Source of the DNA: Myxococcales bacterium
GTDB lineage: Bacteria > Myxococcota > Myxococcia > Myxococcales > Myxococcaceae
Length of the DNA stretch: 64,000 bases
Reading direction: 5' to 3'
Assembly (NCBI GenBank): GCA_030681895.1
Contig: JAUXRI010000259.1
Span: 31,831-95,830, forward strand
Shown: positions 1 through 9,983 of the stretch, in pieces
Position numbering within the stretch: the first letter of the stretch is position 1
Layout: each line of letters opens with the position of its first letter
Position numbers and translations under genes: made by a program
The notes under the pieces: model-generated
What the model was told of the DNA's origin: nothing
What the model saw: the letters and a program-made list of their open reading frames with translations, nothing else
Databases searched by the model: none

Positions 1-1
1 C

Positions 2-2503
2 GCACCGGCGGTGCGGCCGAGCACGGACCTGGCCGCCAATCTGCCGCTCGACGTGGAGGATGCTGCGTGGCGGCAGCTCACCCGCTCTCCCTCGACCTTC
101 GTTCAGCTGGGCTTTCCAGCCAACGGGCGCGAGGCGCTCGTCGCCTACGCCGTCTCGCGCTCGCCGCACTACGCGGCGTACGCCCATGTTGGCGTCTGGG
201 AGCGCCCCGGCTTCGCTTCCACGCTCCTCGCCCGGCACCCGCAGATGTTTCAATACCTGCCCGAGCCCGTGCGCGCGCGACCGGAGCTGGCCAGACTGGC
301 CCTCGAGGGTGGCATGCCTGCGTCGCTGATTCCGCTCGCTGCCTTCGAAGCCGACGCGAGTCTGGCGACGTTCTCGCTCGAGAAGGACGCGGTGAACCTC
401 ACCGACCTCCCCGAGTCGCTGCGCACAGACCCTGCGCTGGTGGCGCTGGCGCGCACGCAGCTGCTCGAGCACGGCAGTCAGACGCCCTACGTGCTCGGGT
501 ACCTGCCGGAGCTCGCTGGCGACAAGGCGTTGGTCGTCGCCCGTCTGCGCGTTGCCCCTTCGGAGCTCGGCTACGTCGAGCCCGCGCTCCTCGAAGACCC
601 CGACGTGCAGGCCTCGCTGCGGGAAGCACTGCTGGCGAATCCTCCGCTGCTCCTTCCAGGCACGGCGCTGTGGCTCCTGCCCGAGGCCATGCGTGAGGAC
701 CCGGCGCTCGAGCGCGTCATCGCGCAGTTCGGCGGCATCGCAGCCCTGACGGAGCGCCAGCTCTCCCGCCCCGAGCTCGTCGCGCTCGCCGCGGTCGCGA
801 CGGCCGGGTACTACGAGCAGCTCGCCGCGCCCTGGTCGTCGAACCTGCACCTCGCGAAGGCCTTCCTCGAGCACACGACGGTGCAGCACGACGAAGACGA
901 CAAACCCGTCGGCCCGGTGTTGATTTCCCGCATTCCAGAGGCGCTCCGCGCAGACCCGCAGCTCGCGGTGGCGGCCATCATTCGTGACCCGCGCAGCTTC
1001 GTCGAGCTGCCTGCCACGCTGCGAGACGACCCCACCGTGGCGAGCGTCGCGCTCGCGCTCGACGGCCTGCTCGTGGCCCACGCGGGCCCCACGGTGCTGG
1101 CGAACGAGCGGTGCATCATCAACGCGCTTCGCTCCCAGCCCACGGCCATCACGTTGCTTCCCCCCGAGCTCCAGGTGTCGCCCGAGCTGTGGGAGCGGGT
1201 GCTCCGAGTCGCTGACACGCTCGCGCCCCACGTTCCCGCCCAGGTGCCCAACCGCGTCGCCCTCATCGCGCGTCACGCACCGCGCTCGCTCACGTTGGCC
1301 GATGCCGTCGCCGCAGCCCCCGGGTGGGCCACTCGCCCTGATGACGTCGCCCGACTGGTGGCCCACTTCGGGCCCGACCAGGTGCTGGGCCAGGTCTCGC
1401 CCGCGCTGCTCGCTGACCCGGCCGTGGCGCGCCGGCTGGTCGAGGTGCACGGCGCGAGCTTCGAGTTCCTCCCTGCGGCGCTGCAGGCCGACGAAGCCAT
1501 CGCCAGGGCCGCCGCGAACGACCCGCGGGCGTATGGGACGTGGGGCTCGAAGCTGCCTCAGCGCCGGGAGTGGGTCGTCGGAGCCCTCGAGCGAGACCCC
1601 GCCCTGTTTCCCCAGCTGTCGCCTTCGCTGCGCGCCGACCGGCAGGTGGCCTTCACCGCCGTCGCGCTCGACGCCACGCAGCTGGCGAAGGTCGAGCTTC
1701 CGCTGCGCGACGAGCCCACCTTCCTCATCGAAGCCGCGAAGGTGAACCCCCTGGTGCTCTTCGAGCTCGGGCCGACCCACCGCGCTTCACTCCTCGGCCA
1801 GGATGCCGGCCTGGCGGCGAGCTGGCAGGCGCTCGAGAAGGACCTGTCGGGGCTCGGCATCCACTCGCTCGAGCGTTTCCACGGGAAGGGGGCCCTGCTG
1901 GAGCAGATTCTCGTCAACAGGCGCGCTGGCCCCGAAGACACGCGGCCCATCGCAGTCATCGTCTCGTCGAGCGAGGACTGGAACGGCGGCATCGCGGCGG
2001 GCAACACCATCGAGCAGCTCACCCAGCACTACCGCGTCATGTATTACGAGGCCGACTCCGAAGGGCACGTGGTGCAGGCGCTCCGAAACGCCACCCGTTT
2101 TCAGAAGGCCGAGGTGCTGGTGGTCGCGGCGCACGGCTCGCAGGGCGTGGCGGCTTTCGGCGCGAGCGACCCGCGGCTGTCGGGCCAGGACGGCCCCTCG
2201 GCGGCGACGCTCGACTTGAATGACCAGAACCTGTTCGCGCTCCACGGCTTGCGCGAGCGCCTCGCACCAGAGGGGCACGTCGTGATGATGAGTTGCTCCA
2301 CCGGGCACGGGCGGAACGCAGGCGACAACATCGCCAACCTGATGGTGCGCATGTTCCCTCAGGCGAACGTGTGGGCGCCGACCGAGCCCACCAATGTCGA
2401 CTTCCGCCTCGACGCGCAGGGGCGGTTCCGCCACCCCGGCTTCGCGTACTCCGACGGCGTCGGCGGCATCACCTACCACGTGCCCCCACGCACCAGCGGG
2501 TAA
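2..2503 (+). CDS. Repeat protein with C-terminal caspase-fold (clan CD) peptidase-like domain, 5' partial
   Basis: The frame is open to the left edge, so the true start may lie outside; the first in-window candidate is GTG at 11, and residues are numbered from it. Residues about 20-640 consist of degenerate repeats of roughly 40-50 residues with the pattern LPExLRxDPxLxxxA, resembling DUF4116-type repeats. Residues about 650-830 form a separate alpha/beta domain with a His in VVAAHGSQG (His708) and a Cys in VMMSCSTG (Cys762). Each follows a hydrophobic strand, which is the His/Cys dyad layout of clan CD cysteine peptidases (caspases, gingipains, toxin CPDs). No signal peptide or membrane segment is visible. 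A Ser/Thr kinase follows 53 bases downstream on the same strand. Peptidase activity is inferred from the dyad only; the substrate is unknown. Confidence 0.72.
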   Translation, partial: APAVRPSTDLAANLPLDVEDAAWRQLTRSPSTFVQLGFPANGREALVAYAVSRSPHYAAYAHVGVWERPGFASTLLARHPQMFQYLPEPVRARPELARLALEGGMPASLIPLAAFEADASLATFSLEKDAVNLTDLPESLRTDPALVALARTQLLEHGSQTPYVLGYLPELAGDKALVVARLRVAPSELGYVEPALLEDPDVQASLREALLANPPLLLPGTALWLLPEAMREDPALERVIAQFGGIAALTERQLSRPELVALAAVATAGYYEQLAAPWSSNLHLAKAFLEHTTVQHDEDDKPVGPVLISRIPEALRADPQLAVAAIIRDPRSFVELPATLRDDPTVASVALALDGLLVAHAGPTVLANERCIINALRSQPTAITLLPPELQVSPELWERVLRVADTLAPHVPAQVPNRVALIARHAPRSLTLADAVAAAPGWATRPDDVARLVAHFGPDQVLGQVSPALLADPAVARRLVEVHGASFEFLPAALQADEAIARAAANDPRAYGTWGSKLPQRREWVVGALERDPALFPQLSPSLRADRQVAFTAVALDATQLAKVELPLRDEPTFLIEAAKVNPLVLFELGPTHRASLLGQDAGLAASWQALEKDLSGLGIHSLERFHGKGALLEQILVNRRAGPEDTRPIAVIVSSSEDWNGGIAAGNTIEQLTQHYRVMYYEADSEGHVVQALRNATRFQKAEVLVVAAHGSQGVAAFGASDPRLSGQDGPSAATLDLNDQNLFALHGLRERLAPEGHVVMMSCSTGHGRNAGDNIANLMVRMFPQANVWAPTEPTNVDFRLDAQGRFRHPGFAYSDGVGGITYHVPPRTSG

Positions 2504-2556
2504 GGCAGCCGTCTCGGTGTCAGGCGCTGCGCTGGGGCTATGCTCCAGCGCTCAAG

Positions 2557-4800
2557 ATGCCGTCGTACGACCAGGCCATCGGCTCCATCATCGCGGGCAA
2601 GTACCGCGTCGTCGGCACCCTCGGGCAGGGCGGCATGGGGAGCGTCTACGAGGCCATCAACGACGCCGTCGGCAAACGCGTCGCCATCAAGCTCCTCGAC
2701 GCCTCGCTCGCCGACCACCCCGAGTTCGCCCGCCGCTTCGAGCTCGAGGCCAAAGCCGCCGCTCTCATCGACCACCCCGGCATCGTCGACGTGCTCGACA
2801 TGGGCCAGACCGACGAGGGCGTGCCCTTCATCGTGATGGAGCACCTGCACGGCATCACCATGCGCACGCTCTCGAAGACCGACGGCGCGCTCTCTTCCGG
2901 CCAGGCCTCCGCCATGATGGCGCCGGTGCTCGACGCGCTCGCCTCGGCCCACGCCGCCGGCGTCGTGCACCGCGACCTCAAGCCCGCCAACATCTTCCTC
3001 GTCGTCAAGCCGTCGCCCAGCGTGCGCATCCTCGACTTCGGCATCTCGAAGTTCGGCGGCAGCGACGGCGCGGGCATGACGAAGACCGGCGCCACGCTCG
3101 GCACGCCCGCGTACATGGCCCCGGAGCAGCTGCGCAGCGGCCGCAACGCCGGCCCCGCGTCAGACCTCTACGCCGTCGGCGCCACCCTCTACGCGCTCCT
3201 CACCGGCCACCCACCGTTCGAGGCCGAGAGTGACTTCGCGCTGGTGGCCCGCGTGTTGACGGAAGCCCACCGTCCGCTCGCGGAGCTGCGCCCCGACCTT
3301 CCGCCCGCCCTCACCACCCTCGTCGACGCGCTGCTCGACAAGGAGCCCTCCACCCGTCCCTCCGACGCGCGCCAGGTGCGTGACGCGCTGCTCGACGCCG
3401 CCGCGCCAAATGAGCAGGCCGTCTTCGCCCGCGCCGCGCAGTTGATGCCGCGGCTGCGCACCGCGTCCGCTTCCGACGTCGCCCCGAAGCCCAGCGCGCC
3501 CCGTCGCAAGGCCGCCAGCACGCTCGCCTCGCCTGGTCGGTCTCCAGCGCTGGGAGACGACGTCGCGCCCACCCCGAAGGAGGGACTGCCGGCCGTGCGT
3601 CAAGCGCCTCCACGTCAGGGCACCGTCGTGGTGGCGGGCCTCGTCGCGGCGGTGCTCCTCGTCGGCGTCATCGTCGTCGCGCTCCTCAACGCGCCGTCGC
3701 AGCCCACCTTCGTCGCCGAGCCCGATGCGCCAACGCCGCTGGCGGCCGTGCAAGCGATCCCGCCTCCCGACGTCACCCTCACGGTGACGCTCACCCCAGC
3801 GACCGCGACGGGACGACTCGACGGGGCGGAGCCGTGCAACCCATGCACGCTGACGCGCGCGCGCGGCGTCGTCACGAAGCTCCACGCTGAAGCACCTGGA
3901 CATCAGGCTGCAGACTTCGAGCTCGGCTTCACCGAGTCCCGCGCGCTCTCGTTCGCCCTCACGCCGCAGACCCAGAAACCCGCGGCCACCACGAAGAGCA
4001 GCAAGGTGCCGCTGCTCGGCAAGAACGCGAAGGTCATCGTCATCGGAGAAGAGCCCGCGCCAGGAGCGCCGGTGAAGGGCTCCACGTTCGGCGTCGCACA
4101 CCATTCGGACGACCTGCTTCGTGAAGCGCGTGACCTGCGCGCCCGTGGCATGGAAGCCGAGGGCCAGCGCGTGCTCGATGACGAGCTCGAGCGGGTGCAA
4201 GCGGGGTCGAACCGGAGCGCCGAGGCTCACGTGCTCCGAAATCAAGGCAACTTCGCGCAAGACCGCGGCAAGTGCCGGCTGGCCGAACAGTTCTTCCAGA
4301 AGTCGATGACGATGTTCGAGGGCCTCTCCGACGAGAGCAACGCGGGCATGGTGGCGAACGATCTCGGCCTCCTCGCGAAACAGTGTCCTGGCGTCGACGG
4401 GCCCCTGTGGCTCTCGAAGGCCGTCACGAAGCTCAAACAGGCAGGAGACCTGCCCGGCGTGCGCAAGGCGGCCAACAACCTCGGCGTCGAGTGGCTCAGC
4501 CTCGGCGAGTTCGAGAAGGCCGACCGGGCGTTCAACGACGCGCTCTCGGCCGCCAACGGCACGAATGACTTCGCAGGCGCGGCGCGGGTCGAAGCGAACC
4601 TGACGCTGGTGTGGCTCATCAAAGCCGGCGGCGAAGAGCTGCTCGGCGGCCGTGGCTCACCGTCTCCTGCCGAGATGGCGAAGGCGCGCGCCCACTACAT
4701 GGCTGGCATCGCCGCTGCGAAACGCGCAGGCCAGACCGAGCGCCGCGTGTGCGACTACCTCGGCAAGTTCAACTCGTTGTGCCCGATGCTCAAGGACTGA
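2557..4800 (+). CDS. Transmembrane serine/threonine protein kinase with C-terminal helical repeats
   Basis: A Hanks-type kinase occupies residues about 15-275: glycine loop GQGGMGSVYE, ATP-anchoring Lys45, catalytic HRDLKPAN with Asp140, DFG at Asp160 and an APE motif. A proline/lysine-rich linker leads to one membrane segment at about 355-377 (GTVVVAGLVAAVLLVG). The outer part (about 400-747) contains a PEGA-like stretch and then helical repeats resembling TPRs. The topology is kinase inside, helical domain in the periplasm. The frame is open further upstream, but the start chosen is the ATG at 2557, where kinase homology begins; it follows a TATGCT hexamer at 2539-2544 that could be a -10 box. 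The gene lies directly after the peptidase-like gene and is followed at one base by a small membrane protein gene, so all three may be co-expressed. The signal sensed is unknown. Confidence 0.9.
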   Translation: MPSYDQAIGSIIAGKYRVVGTLGQGGMGSVYEAINDAVGKRVAIKLLDASLADHPEFARRFELEAKAAALIDHPGIVDVLDMGQTDEGVPFIVMEHLHGITMRTLSKTDGALSSGQASAMMAPVLDALASAHAAGVVHRDLKPANIFLVVKPSPSVRILDFGISKFGGSDGAGMTKTGATLGTPAYMAPEQLRSGRNAGPASDLYAVGATLYALLTGHPPFEAESDFALVARVLTEAHRPLAELRPDLPPALTTLVDALLDKEPSTRPSDARQVRDALLDAAAPNEQAVFARAAQLMPRLRTASASDVAPKPSAPRRKAASTLASPGRSPALGDDVAPTPKEGLPAVRQAPPRQGTVVVAGLVAAVLLVGVIVVALLNAPSQPTFVAEPDAPTPLAAVQAIPPPDVTLTVTLTPATATGRLDGAEPCNPCTLTRARGVVTKLHAEAPGHQAADFELGFTESRALSFALTPQTQKPAATTKSSKVPLLGKNAKVIVIGEEPAPGAPVKGSTFGVAHHSDDLLREARDLRARGMEAEGQRVLDDELERVQAGSNRSAEAHVLRNQGNFAQDRGKCRLAEQFFQKSMTMFEGLSDESNAGMVANDLGLLAKQCPGVDGPLWLSKAVTKLKQAGDLPGVRKAANNLGVEWLSLGEFEKADRAFNDALSAANGTNDFAGAARVEANLTLVWLIKAGGEELLGGRGSPSPAEMAKARAHYMAGIAAAKRAGQTERRVCDYLGKFNSLCPMLKD

Positions 4801-4801
4801 C

Positions 4802-5170
4802 ATGGAGATCGTCGTCGAGTTCCTGCTGGAGCTGCTCGTCGAGGTGCTCTTCGCCGCCGTCATCGGCTTGTTCGACAGCCGCGCCGACACGCAGGTCGAG
4901 CAGGGCGCGCTGCGGATTCTCGGGCTCGTGTTGTTCGGCATCGGGCTCGGCGCGGCCAGCACCTTCCTCCTGCCCGAGCACTTCCTGCAGGCCCGCACCG
5001 CGCGGCTGCTCTGGCTCGGCCTCGCGCCGCTCCTCGGAGGCGGCCTCATCGCTGGCTTCGACGCCTGGCGACGCGGCGACCACCCGATGCCGTGGCGGTG
5101 GCTCAAGTTCATCGGCGGCGCCGCGTTCATCGGCAGCCTCAACGCCACCCGGTTCGTGATGCTGGGGTAG
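4802..5170 (+). CDS. Small integral membrane protein of unknown function
   Basis: This 122-residue protein starts with an ATG one base after the stop of the upstream kinase, which implies translational coupling. Three or four hydrophobic stretches are visible: residues about 3-20, 35-55, 65-85 and 100-118. The short loops carry charged residues such as DSRADTQ and DAWRRGDHP. I do not recognise a family. Its position suggests it is expressed together with the kinase, possibly as a membrane partner, but nothing in the sequence proves that. Confidence 0.72.
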   Translation: MEIVVEFLLELLVEVLFAAVIGLFDSRADTQVEQGALRILGLVLFGIGLGAASTFLLPEHFLQARTARLLWLGLAPLLGGGLIAGFDAWRRGDHPMPWRWLKFIGGAAFIGSLNATRFVMLG

Positions 5171-5246
5171 GGCGTGACCCACGAGTCGCAATGGTTCTGC
5201 TGAGAGCGGGTGGATCCCCAACGGCCGGCACCATAAGAATTCATCT

Positions 5247-7031
<1,785 letters not shown>

Positions 7032-7103
7032 TCCACTGCAGGGCCCGATGAGCGCCGCTGTCGTGAGGGTCTGCCCCCGACTCGGGACCAACGTGTTTTC
7101 CTT

Positions 7104-7132
7104 TTGCCGGGTCGAGATGCCTCTGGTACGGG
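7104..7132 (+). promoter_or_regulatory. Candidate promoter of the F0 ATP synthase operon
   Basis: TTGCCG at 7104-7109 and TACGGG at 7127-7132 are separated by 17 bases, the normal spacing for a housekeeping sigma factor. The -10 match is weak. The TTG start of the first gene is 9 bases after the -10-like box, which would give a very short or absent leader. Confidence 0.3.
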
Positions 7133-7141
7133 CGCGGCCGG

Positions 7142-7387
7142 TTGAGTGACCCAGTAGAACAGGCGTCGGCAGTCGCGCGGGCGTACCGCGCAGCGGCGCC
7201 CTGGCTGAGCGTGACGTGGCAGTTCGTCGGTGCGGCGTTGGTGGGCGTGGGGTTGGGCTGGGGAGCAGACCGGTTGCTGGGCTCGACGAAGGGGTACGGC
7301 CTGGTGGTGGGCGGCCTGGTGGGCAGCGTGTTGGGGCTGGTGGCCTTCATCCGAAGCGCCTTGAAGTTACTCGAGAGGAAAGAGTGA
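7142..7387 (+). CDS. AtpZ/AtpI-family small ATP synthase-associated membrane protein
   Basis: This 81-residue protein has two membrane helices (about 24-41 and 53-71) with a Gly-rich pattern, VGVGLGWGADRLLG then a short turn and GLVVGGLVGSVLGL. That is typical of the ATPase_gene1/AtpZ family encoded at the head of many atp operons, where it is linked to Mg/Ca handling or F0 assembly. The protein contains no internal Met, so the start is probably the TTG at 7142. Its stop overlaps the GTG of the next gene (GTGA at 7384-7387), showing translational coupling. It is the first gene of the F0 cluster. Confidence 0.8.
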   Translation: MSDPVEQASAVARAYRAAAPWLSVTWQFVGAALVGVGLGWGADRLLGSTKGYGLVVGGLVGSVLGLVAFIRSALKLLERKE

Positions 7388-7794
7388 AGCCTTCGATGTC
7401 GTCGAGCGCAGTGATGGTGACGCTGACCGGCCTGTTCGCCGTCGGCCTCGTCTTCGCGTTCGGGCTCTCTCGTGACGTCGAGCTGGCGGCGCTGCTCGGC
7501 GCGGTCGTCTCGACGGGGTTCGGGCTGGTGGCGCTGTTCCAGAAGGCGCGCACCGCCGAGGGGCTGCAGTCGGGCCCGGCTGGCGTGAAGCAGCTGTTGT
7601 CGGCGCAGGTGGTGTCGCTCTTGTTGCGGCTCGCCGGCCTGTTGATTGGCGGCTTCGCGGTGAAGCGCCAGGGGCTCGAGCCCATCGCGTACGTGCTGGC
7701 GTTCTTCGCCTGCTACGTCGTGCAGCAGCTGATCGAAATGCGGTTCGTGCTCGCGGCCAATCGGCAGACGAGCGCAGTGGAGGCACGGTCATGA
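7384..7794 (+). CDS. AtpI-like four-helix membrane protein of the F0 cluster
   Basis: The protein is 136 residues long and starts with GTG overlapping the previous stop by four bases. Four hydrophobic helices are visible at about 9-28, 34-52, 73-92 and 100-119. The size, topology and position before atpB fit the ATP synthase I (AtpI) group, proposed to help assemble the c-ring. Sequence conservation in this family is low, so the call rests mainly on context. Its end overlaps the atpB start (ATGA at 7791-7794), so the first three genes of the cluster form one coupled translation unit. Confidence 0.68.
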   Translation: MKPSMSSSAVMVTLTGLFAVGLVFAFGLSRDVELAALLGAVVSTGFGLVALFQKARTAEGLQSGPAGVKQLLSAQVVSLLLRLAGLLIGGFAVKRQGLEPIAYVLAFFACYVVQQLIEMRFVLAANRQTSAVEARS

Positions 7795-8840
7795 AGCGCG
7801 TGTGGACCTTCGTCGTCGCGGCAGCGGTGCTGACCGTCATGGTGTTCCCGGCGTTCGCGTCGACCGGCCACGACGAGCACGGCGAGGGCCCGAAGGACAA
7901 GGCCAGCGAGTCGTCGGAGTTCATCCTCCACCACGTCGCCGACGACACCGAGTTCGAGTTCGAGCTGCCGTTCGTGCACTTGCCCGCGATTCACATCTCG
8001 GAAATGTTCGGCAAGGAGCCCGGCCAGGGCCTGTACATCGAGCGCTCGCCCGGTGCCTGCAGCATTCCCGTCGAGAAGAGCCAGGAAGCCTTCGGCAGCA
8101 TCTTCAAGTTCGCCAACGGCTGCTGGGACCTGCGCCCCACCAAGGCCGTGCTGAGCATGTGGATCGCGATGGGCCTGCTCGCGCTCATCCTCTTCCTCGG
8201 CCGCTCGCGCGACCAGAACGGCGTGCCCCGCGGCCTGTTCGCCAACATCGTCGAGGCGCTGGTGCTCTTCGTGCGCGACGAGATCGCGATCGCCAACATC
8301 GGCAAAGAAGAAGGGCCGAAGTACACGCCGTATCTGGCGACGGTCTTCTTCTTCGTCATGACCATCAACTACCTGGGCCTCATCCCCGGGTTCTTCACCG
8401 CCACCGGCGTGCTCGGCGTCACCATCGCCCTGTCGCTCATCACCTTCGTGATGACGCAGATCGCCGGCATCCGCTCGGCGGGCATCGTCGGCTTCTTCGC
8501 GCACCTCTTCGGCGACGTCCCGGTGTGGATGAAGCCGCTCATGTTCCTGGTCGAGTTCCTCGGCCTCTTCACCAAGCCCTTCGCGCTGCTCGTTCGTCTC
8601 TTCGCGAACATGCTCGCCGGCCACATGGTGCTGTTCTTCATCTTGTCGCTCATCTTCGTCGTCAACATCGGCGCCGCGGTGGTGAGCGTGCCGCTGGCGA
8701 CGGGCCTCTACCTGCTCGAGCTCTTCGTCGCGCTGCTGCAGGCCTACATCTTCACGCTGCTGACCGCGTTGTTCATCGGCCAGAGCGTCGCGCTGGGTCA
8801 CCACCATGCAGCTCATGGAGACGACCACGCTCATCACTGA
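7791..8840 (+). CDS. atpB: F0F1 ATP synthase subunit a
   Basis: This is the proton-channel subunit a of the F0 sector. The hallmark segment LLVRLFANMLAGH carries the essential Arg269 that faces the c-ring carboxylate. At 349 residues it is longer than the usual 240-290: it has an N-terminal signal-like helix, an acidic/His-containing extension of about 100 residues before the first core helix (about 115), and a His-rich C-terminal tail (GHHHAAHGDD). The start ATG overlaps the upstream stop by four bases and is preceded by GGAGG. Similar N-terminal extensions occur in some deltaproteobacterial-type subunits. The gene is followed by a 118-base gap with a hairpin and then atpE. Confidence 0.96.
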   Translation: MKRVWTFVVAAAVLTVMVFPAFASTGHDEHGEGPKDKASESSEFILHHVADDTEFEFELPFVHLPAIHISEMFGKEPGQGLYIERSPGACSIPVEKSQEAFGSIFKFANGCWDLRPTKAVLSMWIAMGLLALILFLGRSRDQNGVPRGLFANIVEALVLFVRDEIAIANIGKEEGPKYTPYLATVFFFVMTINYLGLIPGFFTATGVLGVTIALSLITFVMTQIAGIRSAGIVGFFAHLFGDVPVWMKPLMFLVEFLGLFTKPFALLVRLFANMLAGHMVLFFILSLIFVVNIGAAVVSVPLATGLYLLELFVALLQAYIFTLLTALFIGQSVALGHHHAAHGDDHAHH

Positions 8841-8859
8841 GCGCGCGCGTGTGAAACCC

Positions 8860-8876
8860 CACGGCGTTGTGCCGTG
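8860..8876 (+). promoter_or_regulatory. Hairpin in the atpB-atpE intergenic gap
   Basis: CACGGC at 8860-8865 pairs with GCCGTG at 8871-8876 around a 5-base loop. No T-run follows, so it is unlikely to stop transcription fully. It could stabilise the 3' end of processed atpEF mRNA or attenuate read-through, which would fit the higher copy number of subunit c. This role is inferred. Confidence 0.4.
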
Positions 8877-8958
8877 CTGGAGGTCGTACCCGATGGGACA
8901 GTCGAACGGCTCCCCCGAGAAGTGAGCCCACGCAGTCGAAAGAAAGAAGCCCAACACC

Positions 8959-9189
8959 ATGACGTCAATCGCACTCGCATTCCTCTCCTCCGGCATCGGT
9001 GCCGGTCTCTGCATCATCGGCGCTGGCCTCGGCATCGGCCGTCTCGCTGGCTCGGCCATGGACGGCATCGCCCGTCAGCCGTCCGCCGGTGGTGACATCC
9101 GCGGCGCGATGATCGTCGCTGCAGGTCTCATCGAAGGCGCGACGTTCTTCGCTCTCGTCATCTGCATCCTCCTCGCGCTCAAGTCGTAA
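8959..9189 (+). CDS. atpE: F0F1 ATP synthase subunit c
   Basis: The protein has 76 residues and two membrane helices joined by the polar loop GIARQPSAGGDIR, which contains the conserved R-Q-P that contacts subunits gamma and epsilon. The first helix holds a glycine ladder (G21, G23, G25, G27) for tight helix packing. The ion-carrying carboxylate is Glu59 in AAGLIEGATFFALV. The ES/T residues typical of sodium-binding rings are not seen right after the Glu, so proton coupling is the more likely reading. The gene sits in the F0 cluster after a 118-base gap and before atpF. The upstream ribosome-binding site is weak and A-rich. Confidence 0.96.
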   Translation: MTSIALAFLSSGIGAGLCIIGAGLGIGRLAGSAMDGIARQPSAGGDIRGAMIVAAGLIEGATFFALVICILLALKS

Positions 9190-9284
9190 TCAGCGCTGGA
9201 AGGCTCCGGGGCGCTGAAGGGCGTGGCGCTCCGGAGTGAAGAACCGCATCACCGTTCACGCTTCACATCGCTGGTTTCAAATTC

Positions 9285-9809
9285 ATGAACTCTCTCGTGC
9301 TCGCCTCCAGCTTCACCGACGTCAAGCCCGGCCTGATCATCTGGACGTGGATCACCTTCATCGTGGTCCTGTTCATCCTCCGGAAGGCGGCCTGGGGCCC
9401 GTTGCTCAAGTCCGTCGAGGACCGTGAGAAGAACATCGTCAACGCCATCGACTCGGCCAAGCGCGAGCGCAGCGAAGCCGAGAAGCTGCTGGGCGAGCAG
9501 AAGACCGCCGTCGCGCAGGCCCGCCAGGAGGCCGCCGACCAGGTCCGCAAGACCCAGGCCGACCTCGAGAAGTTCCGCGAGGAGCTGATGGGCAAGGCCC
9601 GCAAAGAGGCCGACGACCTGAAGGCCGAGGCCCGCCGCACCATCGACGAGGAGCGCCTCAAGGCCATCGCCGACCTCAAGGGCGAGGCCGTGAAGCTGTC
9701 GCTGCAGATCGCCGAGAAGCTCATCTCGGAGAAGCTCGACGACGCGAAGCACCAGGCTCTCGCGCAGCAGTTCGCGGTCGACCTGTCTCGCAAGACGCCG
9801 AACGCCTGA
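9285..9809 (+). CDS. atpF: F0F1 ATP synthase subunit b
   Basis: The 174-residue protein has one N-terminal membrane helix (about 16-33, LIIWTWITFIVVLFIL). The long, highly charged helix that follows is predicted to be a coiled coil (residues about 40-165, rich in Glu, Lys, Arg and Ala). This is the standard layout of the peripheral stalk b subunit. Usually atpH, atpA, atpG, atpD and atpC follow; here a hairpin terminator and an unrelated histidine kinase follow instead, so the F1 genes must be encoded elsewhere. Confidence 0.95.
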   Translation: MNSLVLASSFTDVKPGLIIWTWITFIVVLFILRKAAWGPLLKSVEDREKNIVNAIDSAKRERSEAEKLLGEQKTAVAQARQEAADQVRKTQADLEKFREELMGKARKEADDLKAEARRTIDEERLKAIADLKGEAVKLSLQIAEKLISEKLDDAKHQALAQQFAVDLSRKTPNA

Positions 9810-9835
9810 GTCTTTTCGACAGGGGATGAAGACCG

Positions 9836-9870
9836 ACGCCGCCGTCGAGCCAGCACGCTCGAGGCGGCGT
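9836..9870 (+). terminator. Candidate terminator after atpF
   Basis: Bases 9836-9849 pair with 9858-9870 (about 13 base pairs with one bulged G) around an 8-base loop. The tail is TCGTGTGTG rather than a clean T-run. Its position just after the last F0 gene supports a terminator role. Confidence 0.55.
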
Positions 9871-9983
9871 TCGTGTGTGCGCAGACCTCGCAGGTGTCGG
9901 GGTCGACACCGTGGCGCCGGGTAGATGGAGCGTGGGGCAGCCGTTACGCTGCTTTCGTTGGCCTCGTGCCCGCGACCCACTCG

